A stretch of DNA of 64,000 nt from Comamonas odontotermitis (GCF_020080045.1 NZ_CP083451.1:1488001-1552000); one strand, 5' to 3'; positions 1 through 7,561 are shown, counted from the stretch's first letter. The notes: a model not told the origin generated them from the sequence alone. A program made the numbers and translations.

Positions 1-1
1 C

Positions 2-121
2 AATCTGATCGCCCGCACGCCTTCTGGTGCGCCTAACTGGTCAAACGCTGGCGGAAAGTATGTGCAAGGCCTGCAGAACCGCCGCCAAGCTGAGCGCGCT
101 TTGTGTTTGGAGGGACTGTAA
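2..121 (+). CDS. phage endolysin (GH24-type lysozyme), C-terminal fragment
   Basis: An open frame enters from the left edge and ends at TAA 119-121. It reads NLIARTPSGAPNWSNAGGKY, then VQGLQNRRQAERALCLEGL. The W-NAGGK-GL-NRR-ER-LCL pattern is the usual C-terminus of T4/P22-type (GH24) phage lysozymes, which cut the glycan strands of peptidoglycan at lysis. The catalytic N-terminal part lies outside the window. The stop codon shares its last A with the ATG of the next small gene, a tight lysis-cassette arrangement that continues with Rz/Rz1. The family call rests on about 39 residues and on the neighbours, so it is probable rather than certain. Confidence 0.72.
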   Translation, partial: NLIARTPSGAPNWSNAGGKYVQGLQNRRQAERALCLEGL

Positions 122-210
122 TGCTCCTGTTCTTCGCATTCATAGCCTGTCTGGCTGGTGCGCCGCTTTGGGGAGCGTTCTGGATATTCCTGCATTTCCT
201 CATGAGGTGA
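121..210 (+). CDS. 29-residue hydrophobic peptide in the phage lysis cassette
   Basis: ATG at 121 overlaps the endolysin stop (TAATG) and has a good ribosome site (GGAGGG, 110-115). The product is 29 residues: MLLFFAFIACLAGAPLWGAF, then WIFLHFLMR. Nearly all of it is hydrophobic and it would form one membrane segment ending in a basic residue. The stop is 3 bases before the Rz start. Placement between endolysin and Rz fits a small accessory lysis membrane peptide; no family is recognised. It could also be only a translational coupler for Rz. No test of function is possible from sequence. Confidence 0.5.
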   Translation: MLLFFAFIACLAGAPLWGAFWIFLHFLMR

Positions 211-213
211 GCC

Positions 214-768
214 ATGACCCTGCAGATTCAACTAGCGATAGCGGCCCTGGTGGCCGCTTTGTCATTTGGCGGAGGCTGGATGGTCAACGGCTGGCGCGGC
301 GCATCCAAAGTTTCCGAATGCAAGACCGAGCAGGCCCAGGGCGTGGCCACCCGCGCCGAAGCCGCCCGGGCCGACGAAACCCAAACTGCACAACTGGAGA
401 GCAAGCATGCCCAAGACACAATCTACAACGCTGACAAGCTGGCCAGCCTCAAAACTGGCATTGCTGTTGATGTGCGCTCTGAGCTTGAGCGTGCTCACCG
501 GCTGCAGCTCAGCGCCGACAGCCGAGCCGCCACTTATCGCGCGCAAGCCCAAGCCGACGCCGCTGCCCGCAGCGATCTTGCAGATAAAGCCTCAGCCCTC
601 GACCGACAGCTTGCAGAAGGCGTCGGAGTGGTCGCGGAACTCGGAGGCGCTCTTAAACAGCGAGACGCCGAAGTAGCTGCGCTGTGCGACCAGGTGAACA
701 TCGAACGGAGACTGAATGGTGAGGACAGCAACCAGGCCTGCAAAAATAGTTTGTTTGTTGATGAATGA
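214..768 (+). CDS. Rz-like inner-membrane spanin subunit
   Basis: The 184-residue product has an N-terminal membrane anchor (about residues 5-25, LAIAALVAALSFGGGWMVNG) followed by a long charged, alanine-rich, coiled-coil-prone periplasmic part. This is the build of i-spanins (Rz; DUF2514-like), which join with the Rz1 lipoprotein to fuse inner and outer membranes in the last step of phage lysis. A GAGG ribosome site precedes the ATG. Two C-terminal cysteines (in ALCDQ and QACKN) could form a disulfide, as in other spanins. The strongest support is an o-spanin lipoprotein gene wholly nested in another frame (407-676). Confidence 0.8.
   Translation: MTLQIQLAIAALVAALSFGGGWMVNGWRGASKVSECKTEQAQGVATRAEAARADETQTAQLESKHAQDTIYNADKLASLKTGIAVDVRSELERAHRLQLSADSRAATYRAQAQADAAARSDLADKASALDRQLAEGVGVVAELGGALKQRDAEVAALCDQVNIERRLNGEDSNQACKNSLFVDE
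407..676 (+). CDS. Rz1-like outer-membrane spanin lipoprotein, nested in Rz
   Basis: This reading frame sits entirely inside the Rz gene, shifted by one base. ATG 407 is preceded by GGAGA at 396-400. The product of 89 residues has a signal peptide with hydrophobic stretch LALLLMCALSLSVL and a clear lipobox LTGC (cysteine codon at 503-505). After the cysteine comes a short proline-rich stretch (PKPTPLPAA), the hallmark of Rz1 o-spanins. It would be lipidated, sorted to the outer membrane and would pair with Rz. Nested Rz/Rz1 genes are well known in lambdoid phages; the lipobox and proline content make chance unlikely. Confidence 0.8.
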   Translation: MPKTQSTTLTSWPASKLALLLMCALSLSVLTGCSSAPTAEPPLIARKPKPTPLPAAILQIKPQPSTDSLQKASEWSRNSEALLNSETPK

Positions 769-925
769 ATTTCTTGGTTGGCCCGCTTTATGAAAGAAGG
801 ATAGAAAACCGACAGATCAAAGAAAAAACCGAGAAATTACCGAGATTTCGGGGTTCTAACGATAGACAAGGCAGTGTTTTTTTGGTTACAAATTCAAGCA
901 TTAGTTAACAATCACTCCGCCCACC

Positions 926-2482
926 ATGTCACTCCTCTCTCACTCATGGCTTGCCAGAAGCCTTATCAAGCTGGCACTTCCTGCTTTATTGACACTCGGG
1001 ATGCTGGCTGCTCCGGCTCGGGCGCAGAGCATTGATACGACGCAAGTGGGTTACGGCGGTGTAGGCGCATTTGGTAAGAGTTTCACGCACACCTACGGTC
1101 AAACCATCACTGCACCTGCGCAGGCAGCAGTGCTGCACGGATTCAGTATTCGCATGTCCGCGCCTAGCAGCGGTTTGCCGTTTAAATTTTACGTGTACGC
1201 TTGGGATGACACTAGTAAACGCGCCACTGGACCAGCGCTGTACGTTGGTGCAGAGCAGATGACGACGGCAAACCAGTTCTATGGAGTTACTGGTCTGAAT
1301 ATCAGCTTGGTGCCTGATCAAAAGTATGTGCTGTTTGCCAGTGTCCTTGAAACATCCTGGCCCGCTCAAGCCGGTGCAATGTGGGGTTTCTGGAGTAGCG
1401 ACATCTACCCGGGCGGTAATTTCGTTTACGGCTTCGATGCCACCACCGTATCCGAACTGACTACGAATGCCTGGGAGCAATCAACCTCTGGAGATCTGGC
1501 CTTTACCGCCGAGATTGCCTATACATCTCTGCCCATTGCACCCAATCTCTCCCTTGCTTCCAGAGGGGATAGCCAAGCCACATTCACAGTGAACGCTTCG
1601 GATTCTGGCGCCTATCCTCTGAAGCACTATGCTGTTAGCTGCACTCCGCAAGGTGGTGATTCGTCGGTATCTGCCACAGGCGCGAGCAGCCCGATCACGG
1701 TTACCGGACTGACGAATGGAACTACATACGACTGCACCGCGACGGTAACCAATCAAGGTGACATAACGGGACCAGCCTCGGCCGTAGTGAGTGTCACGCC
1801 CATCTCGGAACCTGTAATCACAGTGCCAAGCACGCTAGCAGGGCGCATTAACCAACTCTATAGCGTGACTCTACAGGCAACAGGCGGAGTTGCGCCCTAC
1901 AACTGGTCTGCCTCAGGCCTACCAGCGAATCTGACGATTGACCCTGTATCAGGCATCATTAGCGGAACACCGACGGCAGCAGGTACATCGCAGGTTACTG
2001 TCACAGTTGCGGATGATGCGAGCCAAGTAAAGAACACATCTTTTGCAATTGTCATTGACCCGCTCGACCTGACGATTCCTGCTGATGGCCAAGCACTGCC
2101 TGCAGGGCAGGTTGGCCAAGCGTACAGTGCCCGCATCGTAGTTGCCGGAGGGGTGCCGCCATACTCGTTCACCTTGAGCGGAGCGCTGCCTGATGGCCTG
2201 ACCCTGGACCCAGTAACGGGCGCGATCACCGGCACGCCAACCAAGGCGCAGACCAGCAATTTCAGCATCACTATCTCGGACAGCACCCAGGTAGGCGCGG
2301 CCAGCGTGGCCAAGGCTGCGGTGAACAATCTGACCCAGAGCTACAGCATCATGATTGCTGCTGAGCCTGTTGTCACTCCTACGCCAACTCCTGTACCGAC
2401 TCTGGGCCTGTGGAGTGTGATCTCGTTGTCTTCATTGCTGGCGGTGTTTGGCCTGGTGCGAGGCCGTAGACGCTCAGCTTAG
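926..2482 (+). CDS. secreted Ig-like repeat protein with IPTL-CTERM-type sorting tail
   Basis: The product of 518 residues has a signal peptide (about 1-33, ending ARAQS) and an N-terminal beta-rich domain (about 35-195). A fibronectin-III-like stretch follows (about 195-290), then two putative-Ig (He_PIG) repeats at about 290-375 and 385-475, each with a GLP/DGLT-x-DPV-x-G-x-I-x-GTPT signature. The C-terminus reads VPTLGLWSVISLSSLLAVFG then an arginine-rich tail. This tripartite sorting signal (VPTL motif, membrane segment, basic end) matches IPTLxxWG-CTERM, thought to be processed by exosortase H. It is therefore probably an anchored or released surface protein. It lies between the lysis genes and the tRNA, so it is likely prophage cargo. 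Its ligand is unknown, and the start has only a weak ribosome site. Confidence 0.78.
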   Translation: MSLLSHSWLARSLIKLALPALLTLGMLAAPARAQSIDTTQVGYGGVGAFGKSFTHTYGQTITAPAQAAVLHGFSIRMSAPSSGLPFKFYVYAWDDTSKRATGPALYVGAEQMTTANQFYGVTGLNISLVPDQKYVLFASVLETSWPAQAGAMWGFWSSDIYPGGNFVYGFDATTVSELTTNAWEQSTSGDLAFTAEIAYTSLPIAPNLSLASRGDSQATFTVNASDSGAYPLKHYAVSCTPQGGDSSVSATGASSPITVTGLTNGTTYDCTATVTNQGDITGPASAVVSVTPISEPVITVPSTLAGRINQLYSVTLQATGGVAPYNWSASGLPANLTIDPVSGIISGTPTAAGTSQVTVTVADDASQVKNTSFAIVIDPLDLTIPADGQALPAGQVGQAYSARIVVAGGVPPYSFTLSGALPDGLTLDPVTGAITGTPTKAQTSNFSITISDSTQVGAASVAKAAVNNLTQSYSIMIAAEPVVTPTPTPVPTLGLWSVISLSSLLAVFGLVRGRRRSA

Positions 2483-2500
2483 TCTGCCGAAATAGAGCGA

Positions 2501-2542
2501 GCCTCTCAGGTGCCAAATGCGGCGCCTGGGAGGCTATTTTTT
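2501..2542 (+). terminator. rho-independent terminator of the IPTL-CTERM gene
   Basis: A GCCTCTCAGGTGCC arm and its G-U-tolerant partner GGCGCCTGGGAGGC form a 14-bp stem with a 6-nt loop, followed by TATTTTTT. It starts 18 bases after the stop of the upstream gene. Confidence 0.85.
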
Positions 2543-2653
2543 CGTTTGTGCGGTCAGGTTGCTGGAATCACAGCAATGGACAGCTCTGAATCCATGGCAT
2601 GGAAAGCAGCAGCCAAGATGTCAAAGTGTCTTTGTAATAGTTAAGGTGGGCTA

Positions 2654-3811
2654 TTATTGATTTAAATTTTCTGTATTGCTTTTGTCCGGATCGAGATCAA
2701 AAGCTTTAAATATTTCTATTTTTATTTTCTGATTCTCAGGATTTCTTAAATCAAATTTTCTGTCATAACACTCTGTTGTACATGTCCAATATGGTTGATT
2801 GGATTTCTCTGTTATGCAAGATTGAAGAGTATTAATATTTAATCCGAATCCCGAGCTTTCTTTTCTGTATGGATTTTCTAGATGTCCATTGTATAGGGAT
2901 TCATCTTCATGTGTGAGGTATTTGTTAAATTTTGAGATGTCGAGTTCTTTGTAAATAAGTCCGTGCTGTATGTAGACTTTGTTGCGATCATCGCTATTGA
3001 TACTTTGGCTATACGAAATTGGCATATCAAGCTCATCGGTTGTAAGAGGTTTGTGACCAATTATCAAGTTTTCTCCATAGTAAAAATGATTGTCCATGAT
3101 GAACTGCGATGGGAGTGCCATTGTTCTCGAAAGCTCATCAAGATCGACATTTATGCTGTTGCTTGTTTTGTGATACACCTTCACGACAAGGCACTTTCCC
3201 ATCAAATTTGTCAATCCATAGTGCTCATTTCTTTGGATTTTCTTGGTTTTTATGTTCTTTTGTACATCGAATAGTATTCGTCCAAATCCCCATTTTCTTC
3301 TCTCTATTTTGAAGGCAAAGAAGTCGCCTTCTTTGTATTTGCAGTGAGTTCTGTTGGCAGTTCTGAATTTTTCGATGTCTTGAAGATCATCTTTTGATGA
3401 ATCAGCAATCCACTCTTTAAGCCACAACTTCAAATACTCGATATTTTTATTGGTAAATCTTTCACTGTGATATTCAGTCTGAGTTGTGTAGTTGGAGATA
3501 GTAAGAAAGCTTTCAGAGAATGAAAAATAGACCCCTATTCCTTTGAAGGTTTGGGTGGCAGTGAAGTTAAGCTTCTTGGGTTTTCCTTTTTCCGTTTTTG
3601 GGAGTAGGATGGTTCGATTCTCTGTCGTTGTTTCTTTCAAATTTCTTTCTGTGTAAGAGTTTTCGCTGGAGGTAATTTCTTTGCGGATAATATCTCCATC
3701 AAAATACACATAGCTGTCGAATAATTTTACAAGCTCCCAGCCTTTTTCAATAGGATCAAGTCCTAAATATCTGCGTTGTTCGTTTGTTAACTCAAAAAAC
3801 GGTTTTTCCAT
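2654..3811 (-). CDS. AT-rich Imm26-like immunity-domain protein
   Basis: The product is 385 residues from the ATG at 3811, which has a strong AGGAG site 7 bases upstream; a further upstream ATG (3856) lacks one. Composition is strikingly AT-rich, with K/N/I/F/Y-rich protein, unlike every neighbour. Residues about 158-185 (YKEGDFFAFKIERRKWGFGR) fit the start of the Imm26 family, whose members typically neutralise nuclease or other polymorphic toxins. The N-terminal 150 residues are not recognised. No toxin lies beside it. Within a prophage end it looks like a recently acquired orphan immunity gene or a phage-exclusion moron. The domain call rests on one motif; the wider function is open. Confidence 0.6.
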   Translation of the reverse strand: MEKPFFELTNEQRRYLGLDPIEKGWELVKLFDSYVYFDGDIIRKEITSSENSYTERNLKETTTENRTILLPKTEKGKPKKLNFTATQTFKGIGVYFSFSESFLTISNYTTQTEYHSERFTNKNIEYLKLWLKEWIADSSKDDLQDIEKFRTANRTHCKYKEGDFFAFKIERRKWGFGRILFDVQKNIKTKKIQRNEHYGLTNLMGKCLVVKVYHKTSNSINVDLDELSRTMALPSQFIMDNHFYYGENLIIGHKPLTTDELDMPISYSQSINSDDRNKVYIQHGLIYKELDISKFNKYLTHEDESLYNGHLENPYRKESSGFGLNINTLQSCITEKSNQPYWTCTTECYDRKFDLRNPENQKIKIEIFKAFDLDPDKSNTENLNQ

Positions 3812-3964
3812 CTCGATTCTCCTTTTTCGGGTTGGGCTGCATTGCAACATTTGCATTTCCCTAAGATTACATATACTACAGCGTGTTATGTATTTGTCGG
3901 AATAGATGGGCTTTGCTGAATAAATTGACCTGAGGCCGAGCTACCCCAAACTCCAGAAGCAGTT

Positions 3965-4144
3965 ATGCCACTATCGTTGTTTGGAGCCCCCCAGTTCGGT
4001 GAATCGATTGAGGGGAGATGCCCGAATGTTGAGTTCGGCTTTGAGCATGTGAGCATCGGAACCACCCCAGTCCTGCACATGCAGAACGACCCGGAGACGC
4101 TGGCCTCCAAACTAAAGCTGCTGCATGGGCAGTTCTGGGGGTGA
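3965..4144 (+). CDS. short ORF or gene remnant, unrecognised
   Basis: A 59-codon frame begins MPLSLFGAPQFGESIEGRCP and ends GQFWG. The open frame extends upstream without a start to a TGA near 3916, and no convincing ribosome site precedes the ATG. The composition looks protein-like, so this may be the 3' remnant of a truncated prophage gene. No family is recognised, and it could also be non-coding spacer between the Imm26-like gene and the SOS-controlled pair. Confidence 0.25.
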   Translation: MPLSLFGAPQFGESIEGRCPNVEFGFEHVSIGTTPVLHMQNDPETLASKLKLLHGQFWG

Positions 4145-4164
4145 AGGGTGACGAAGAACCGCCA

Positions 4165-4368
4165 TCAAAACGGCACATCCGGCCCCAGATCACGGCAGAC
4201 TTCCCGCATTTCCGCAGGTGTTGGTGCGCAGCGCCAGATCATTGAGCCGAGAACCTGCATGGCCTCGGGGTGCGACGACTTGATGCTGTCCGCGCGCTCA
4301 TGCTCCTGCATCTTGACCCATTGATCTTGTGGCTTGATGTGCCATTGCCAGTATCTTGATCCAATCAT
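4165..4368 (-). CDS. small SOS-controlled protein, unrecognised
   Basis: The product is 67 residues from ATG 4368, with GGAG six bases upstream. A TTG at 4380 is in frame but overlaps that ribosome site, so the ATG is preferred. The protein begins MIGSRYWQWHIKPQDQ and is hydrophilic, with no signal peptide or membrane segment. Its start lies 15 bases from a near-consensus LexA box shared with the divergent gene at 4416, so DNA damage should induce it. It is probably prophage cargo. No family is recognised. Confidence 0.55.
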   Translation of the reverse strand: MIGSRYWQWHIKPQDQWVKMQEHERADSIKSSHPEAMQVLGSMIWRCAPTPAEMREVCRDLGPDVPF

Positions 4369-4382
4369 GTCGATCTCCAAAA

Positions 4383-4402
4383 CACTGTATATTTATACAG
4401 TA
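4383..4402. promoter_or_regulatory. LexA (SOS) box between divergent small genes
   Basis: CACTGTATATTTATACAGTA contains CTGT-N8-ACAG (4385-4400) with an AT-only centre. It differs from the E. coli consensus TACTGTATATATATACAGTA at only two positions. It lies directly between the two ribosome sites and so probably overlaps both promoters. Betaproteobacterial LexA recognises the same CTGT-N8-ACAG form, so either host LexA or a phage repressor could use it. Confidence 0.85.
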
Positions 4403-4415
4403 ATCTGGAGTTGCC

Positions 4416-4913
4416 ATGGAATCATTTGCACACTTTGAAGTCGGGGATTTGCCCGGTAGGTTTAATCAGGGCAGGGCCTCTCCTGGAACTGACGGGTACA
4501 TTGCAGCCAAGAAAAAGGCAGGCTATCCATCCTGTGTTCTGAGGCTGCAGCATGCTGGCGTGTTTCTGCCTGTCCATCTGTTGCAATTCAGACCAAGACT
4601 GCATGGAAATTTGGTCACGACCCGCGCCCATAACGGTTCTGACTGCACCTGCTTGGTGGATCGCGAAGATCCTGCGAGGTTGCTTTGCCAGGCTTTGGAA
4701 AAGGCAGAGGTGTGGAAGGAGCGGGACAATGTGCTCTTGCTTCGTGGCATCGAGTGGGATGAAGCAGAGTTGCAGCAATGGCCTCAGATTTGGATCTGTG
4801 GACCTTCTCCCGCTGAGATTGGGAGCAGTCTAAAAATCCTGAGCCCTTGGCTTGAGAAGCAATACATGAAGGTCAAACGGCCTCCATATCCTGAATTTCC
4901 ACGGAGGAAATAG
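4416..4913 (+). CDS. SOS-controlled hypothetical protein
   Basis: The product is 165 residues. ATG 4416 has a CTGGAG ribosome site and lies 13 bases from the LexA box. The protein begins MESFAHFEVGDLPGRFNQGR and is soluble, with several cysteines (SCVLRL, DCTCLV, WICGPS) but no CxxC zinc motif. It has no signal peptide or membrane segment and no family is recognised. Its position at the prophage end and its LexA control suggest a lysogen-expressed, damage-induced function such as lysis timing, excision or host takeover. That role is inference from context only. Confidence 0.6.
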   Translation: MESFAHFEVGDLPGRFNQGRASPGTDGYIAAKKKAGYPSCVLRLQHAGVFLPVHLLQFRPRLHGNLVTTRAHNGSDCTCLVDREDPARLLCQALEKAEVWKERDNVLLLRGIEWDEAELQQWPQIWICGPSPAEIGSSLKILSPWLEKQYMKVKRPPYPEFPRRK

Positions 4914-5245
4914 TTTTGGTTCTACGCGCGCTGTAGGTGCGGAGGGCAGTTCTTCCACTTCACCCCCCCTTCAATCTGGAAGTTTTCTGTACTGCCACCC
5001 TGGAGCCAAGAGCTAGGGCGGCGACCTCAACTGTTCTAAAGAGTCATCTTCCGGCTCCTTGGTTGCTGGCACATTTTGCAACCAAAAATGGAATAAACCC
5101 GGGATAAATGCTTGGGTTTTAGACGAAATTTTGCTTCGCTTTTGCTACGGCGAAAACTGAAAGACTTGGCTGGAAGGCTGTGCAAATCAACAGTTTTCCG
5201 AAGCGGAAAACTATAGAATTGATAGCATTGAATCGTTGTATAGGC
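4914..5245. other. non-coding prophage-end region next to tRNA-Arg
   Basis: No credible gene is seen. The region holds an 8-bp perfect inverted repeat, AGTTTTCC-GAAGC-GGAAAACT (5192-5212), and a nearby related GGCGAAAACT (about 5150-5160). Repeats of this kind close to an attachment site could bind an integrase or excisionase, but this is not shown. Confidence 0.45.
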
Positions 5246-5322
5246 TGGCCTGCCCGACTGGAATCGAACCAGTGACCCACAGCTTAGAAGGCTGTTGCTC
5301 TATCCAACTGAGCTACGGGCAG
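5246..5322 (-). tRNA. tRNA-Arg (anticodon TCT)
   Basis: Read on the minus strand, the 7-bp acceptor stem CTGCCCG/CGGGCAG is intact. The D-arm GCTCAGTTGGATAGAGC, the anticodon arm CAGCC-TTCTAAG-CTG with anticodon TCT, and the T-loop GGTTCGATTCC are also intact. Discriminator G and an encoded CCA follow (5246-5248). It reads AGA codons. Its 3' end faces the phage genes at lower coordinates, the usual geometry for a tyrosine-integrase attachment site. Confidence 0.97.
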
Positions 5323-5670
5323 GAGTTTGATTTGATTGAGGAAAGTTGACTTTTCCGCAATTGAAATTTTGACCAGATGCGGAGCGCGCCGCATTGGCCA
5401 ATCAGCGATCTTCATGACCGCTTGTTATTATGCCCGGAATTTAGGGACTCACCTGGTTGCTTTGGCTGGGGGACGCCCACCAGTTGCCAGCTTGGCAACG
5501 GACATCCGGCCCGGGCGGTTTTGCTACTTTGGAGAGCCTATGGCTTCAAAGATGTGAGACGCAAGTTTTCAGGAATGCATGGCCTCGGAACAGACTGATT
5601 TTGACAAGCACAGAATGGCAAAGCCAAGGAAGGCCGAGCCGGAGGTGGCAGCGATGCTCGTCAAAAACAG

Positions 5671-5693
5671 AAAGGGCCTACTGGGTAGGCCCT
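5671..5693 (-). terminator. hairpin terminator, minus strand
   Basis: GGGCCTAC-TG-GGTAGGCCC forms a near-perfect stem; on the minus strand it is followed by TTTCTGTTTTTG. No gene immediately upstream on that strand is evident. Confidence 0.55.
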
Positions 5694-6121
5694 TCACTCA
5701 CTGAAACTTACCGATAGCAGAGGGCTTGAATAGGATTCAGTCGTGATCTCTCTCTAGATGGAGTTTCTGGTGAGTGACTCAATTGTGTTCTTCTTGCTCA
5801 AAAGGTTTATAGGTAAAAACCCTTGTGCGTTTGGCAGGGAAGGGCTGAGGGATAGCTTGAGGTAGTGCGGAAGGCGGATGCCAAGGAAACCGCCTAAGCC
5901 CTGCACCCGGCCTGGATGCAAAGCGCTTTTGACTAATGGCAGTGGCAGATGCCCAGCACACCCCAAGCCGAAATGGGAGAAGAGGCCGGACGCTACCCAG
6001 CGGATCACAGATCGAAAGCTCCAGTGACTGAGAGAGAGCGGAGCGGAAGCCTGCATGAGAGCGTCAGTGAGCACCCCATTGCGATCCTTGCGCATGTCGG
6101 CAGGTACCCGCGCCCTTCAGG

Positions 6122-6147
6122 CAAAAAAGAAGCCACCCGAAGGTGGC
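6122..6147 (-). terminator. hairpin terminator, minus strand
   Basis: GCCACC-TTCG-GGTGGC with a stable tetraloop is followed on the minus strand by TTCTTTTTTGC. It ends a minus-strand transcript whose gene is not identified. Confidence 0.6.
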
Positions 6148-6307
6148 GCGAGTTTCGCTGTAAAAAAGCCGACCCTGGGTTACCAGGGATATCGTGCAAG
6201 TATAGAGAGGGAGGGAGGAGAGCACGAACTCGGCGCAAATCGAGGAATCGATATTAGCGCATCACTATCGATTCTTGAAAAATATTTGTATTTTTTCTCG
6301 TTGCGGG

Positions 6308-6337
6308 GCAAAAAAAGAGCCTGCTATGCGCAGGCTC
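6308..6337 (-). terminator. hairpin terminator, minus strand
   Basis: GAGCCTGC-GCATA-GCAGGCTC is followed on the minus strand by seven T. No minus-strand gene is visible immediately upstream. Confidence 0.65.
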
Positions 6338-6641
6338 AAAGCTGAACTAACTTTTTGTCGTGGTATTCCCTCTCTCTATAAGGGTGCAATGATATATTAA
6401 ATTTATAATAAATTGAATTTGATAATTTTTATAAATATCATTACTTGGCCGGTGGGTAGTGGGCGCGCGCCACTTTGGGCGAAGCCCAGCAGTGGCCCGA
6501 GCCCTTGCACTGCCGTCGTTGCTTTGCGAGATGCCCGTGAAAGCATTCTTGCACGCAGGCATTGCAGAAGTGAGGCAGCGAAACGCTCGCAGCAGTGCCA
6601 GCTTTCCAGGTCGCTTAGTCCAGGTTCGCTATCATGACTTC

Positions 6642-6893
6642 ATGACCCATCCCTTGAGCCCCATTGCCAGCACCCTCTGCGCTCTTGCTGTCAGTGCCTG
6701 TGCGCAGACCGAGCCGCAGCCCCGCATTGGCATGCCCAACCCGGCCTCGGCATACTGCGTCAAGAGGGGTGGGGCATTGCAGATCAAGGATACGCCCCAG
6801 GGGCAGGTAGGCATCTGTGTGCTTCCCGACGGCTCGCAGATTGAGGAGTGGGAGCTTTTCAGGCGCGACCATCCGCTCTCGCCCAAGCAGTGA
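6642..6893 (+). CDS. DUF333 lipoprotein
   Basis: The product is 83 residues starting MTHPLSPIAS. A short signal peptide ends at a lipobox VSAC, so a lipoprotein is predicted. The mature part holds the DUF333 pattern: GMPNPASAYCVKRGG at the front, then GQVGICVLPDGSQIEEWELF. The two conserved cysteines of the family are present and probably form a disulfide. DUF333 proteins are small periplasmic or outer-membrane lipoproteins, sometimes labelled hemolysin-like, with no firm function. A longer in-frame extension upstream (to 6459) has no supported start. Confidence 0.82.
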   Translation: MTHPLSPIASTLCALAVSACAQTEPQPRIGMPNPASAYCVKRGGALQIKDTPQGQVGICVLPDGSQIEEWELFRRDHPLSPKQ

Positions 6894-6958
6894 AAGCGCA
6901 CTGGTGATAGGCTGCGAGGCAGTTAACATGGCCGAGTACCTCGTCGAAAGCCCTATCT

Positions 6959-7360
6959 ATGTCGCCTCCATTGTACTGTCTCCTTTACACAAGCCAGATA
7001 GCCCCTGATCTGGACGTTCACCAGGTTGGACAGATCGTCAAGCAGGCCAGAGAACTCAACGCCATCCAGGGCATCACAGGGATACTGGTTTTCGACGGAG
7101 AGCGATTTGCGCAGTATGTCGAAGGACCCGCAGAGGCGATTTCACCCCTGGCCACCAAGCTGGCAGTGGATGCACGGCACAGGCATTTCAACCCGTTGCT
7201 GACGCAGGAACTTGCAGGGGAGCGCCGGTTCGCCAGCTGGGCGATGGGGTATTCCGATGTGGATATGGATGCGCTCGATATCGAAGCGCTGAGCAGCATG
7301 GAGGCCGGCAGGGCGCTTGAATACTTCTGCGCCACGACCACGGCCATCGATAGTTTGTAG
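6959..7360 (+). CDS. BLUF-domain blue-light photoreceptor
   Basis: The product is 133 residues, essentially one BLUF domain that binds FAD and senses blue light. The key tyrosine is in LYCLLYTSQ (about residue 10). The flavin-contacting asparagine is in ARELNAIQGITG, and the conserved glutamine is in GERFAQYVEG. These match the Tyr-Asn-Gln hydrogen-bond triad of AppA/BlrB-type proteins. There is no output domain, so it must act through a partner. The ribosome site is weak (GAAAG). No partner regulator or EAL protein is adjacent. Confidence 0.88.
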   Translation: MSPPLYCLLYTSQIAPDLDVHQVGQIVKQARELNAIQGITGILVFDGERFAQYVEGPAEAISPLATKLAVDARHRHFNPLLTQELAGERRFASWAMGYSDVDMDALDIEALSSMEAGRALEYFCATTTAIDSL

Positions 7361-7561
7361 CTGGCTCCTGATTGCAACCGCCGCAGCGGATGTTATGGCA
7401 AAGAAGCGGCATGGTTAAAAAGAGCTTCGTGTGGTAACGTTGGCTATCAGTAGATATCCAAAGCATGCAAGCCTGCGTTTTCAAACCGAATGAAATGCGC
7501 AATGAAAAGCGCAATTTGCACGGATTTTTCCGTACTTTCCTCACCCATCCATTGTCTTCCC

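Larger units (their letters stand above)
5323..6641. other. 1.3-kb region without a convincing gene
   Basis: Frames of up to about 110 codons exist here (for example minus 5754-6095), but none has a good ribosome site or recognisable protein. At least four hairpins followed by T-runs are all oriented for minus-strand transcripts (around 5671, 6122, 6165 and 6308). An AT-rich palindromic patch lies at about 6391-6444. The region may hold short non-coding transcripts or decayed DNA. Confidence 0.5.

Noticed and set aside
3886..4193. minus-strand frames of 74-76 codons
   Set aside because: The plus strand of the same stretch looks more protein-like and neither minus frame has a ribosome site.
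5754..6095. 113-codon minus frame in the gene-free region
   Set aside because: No ribosome site, no recognisable protein, and mixed composition; treated as non-coding.
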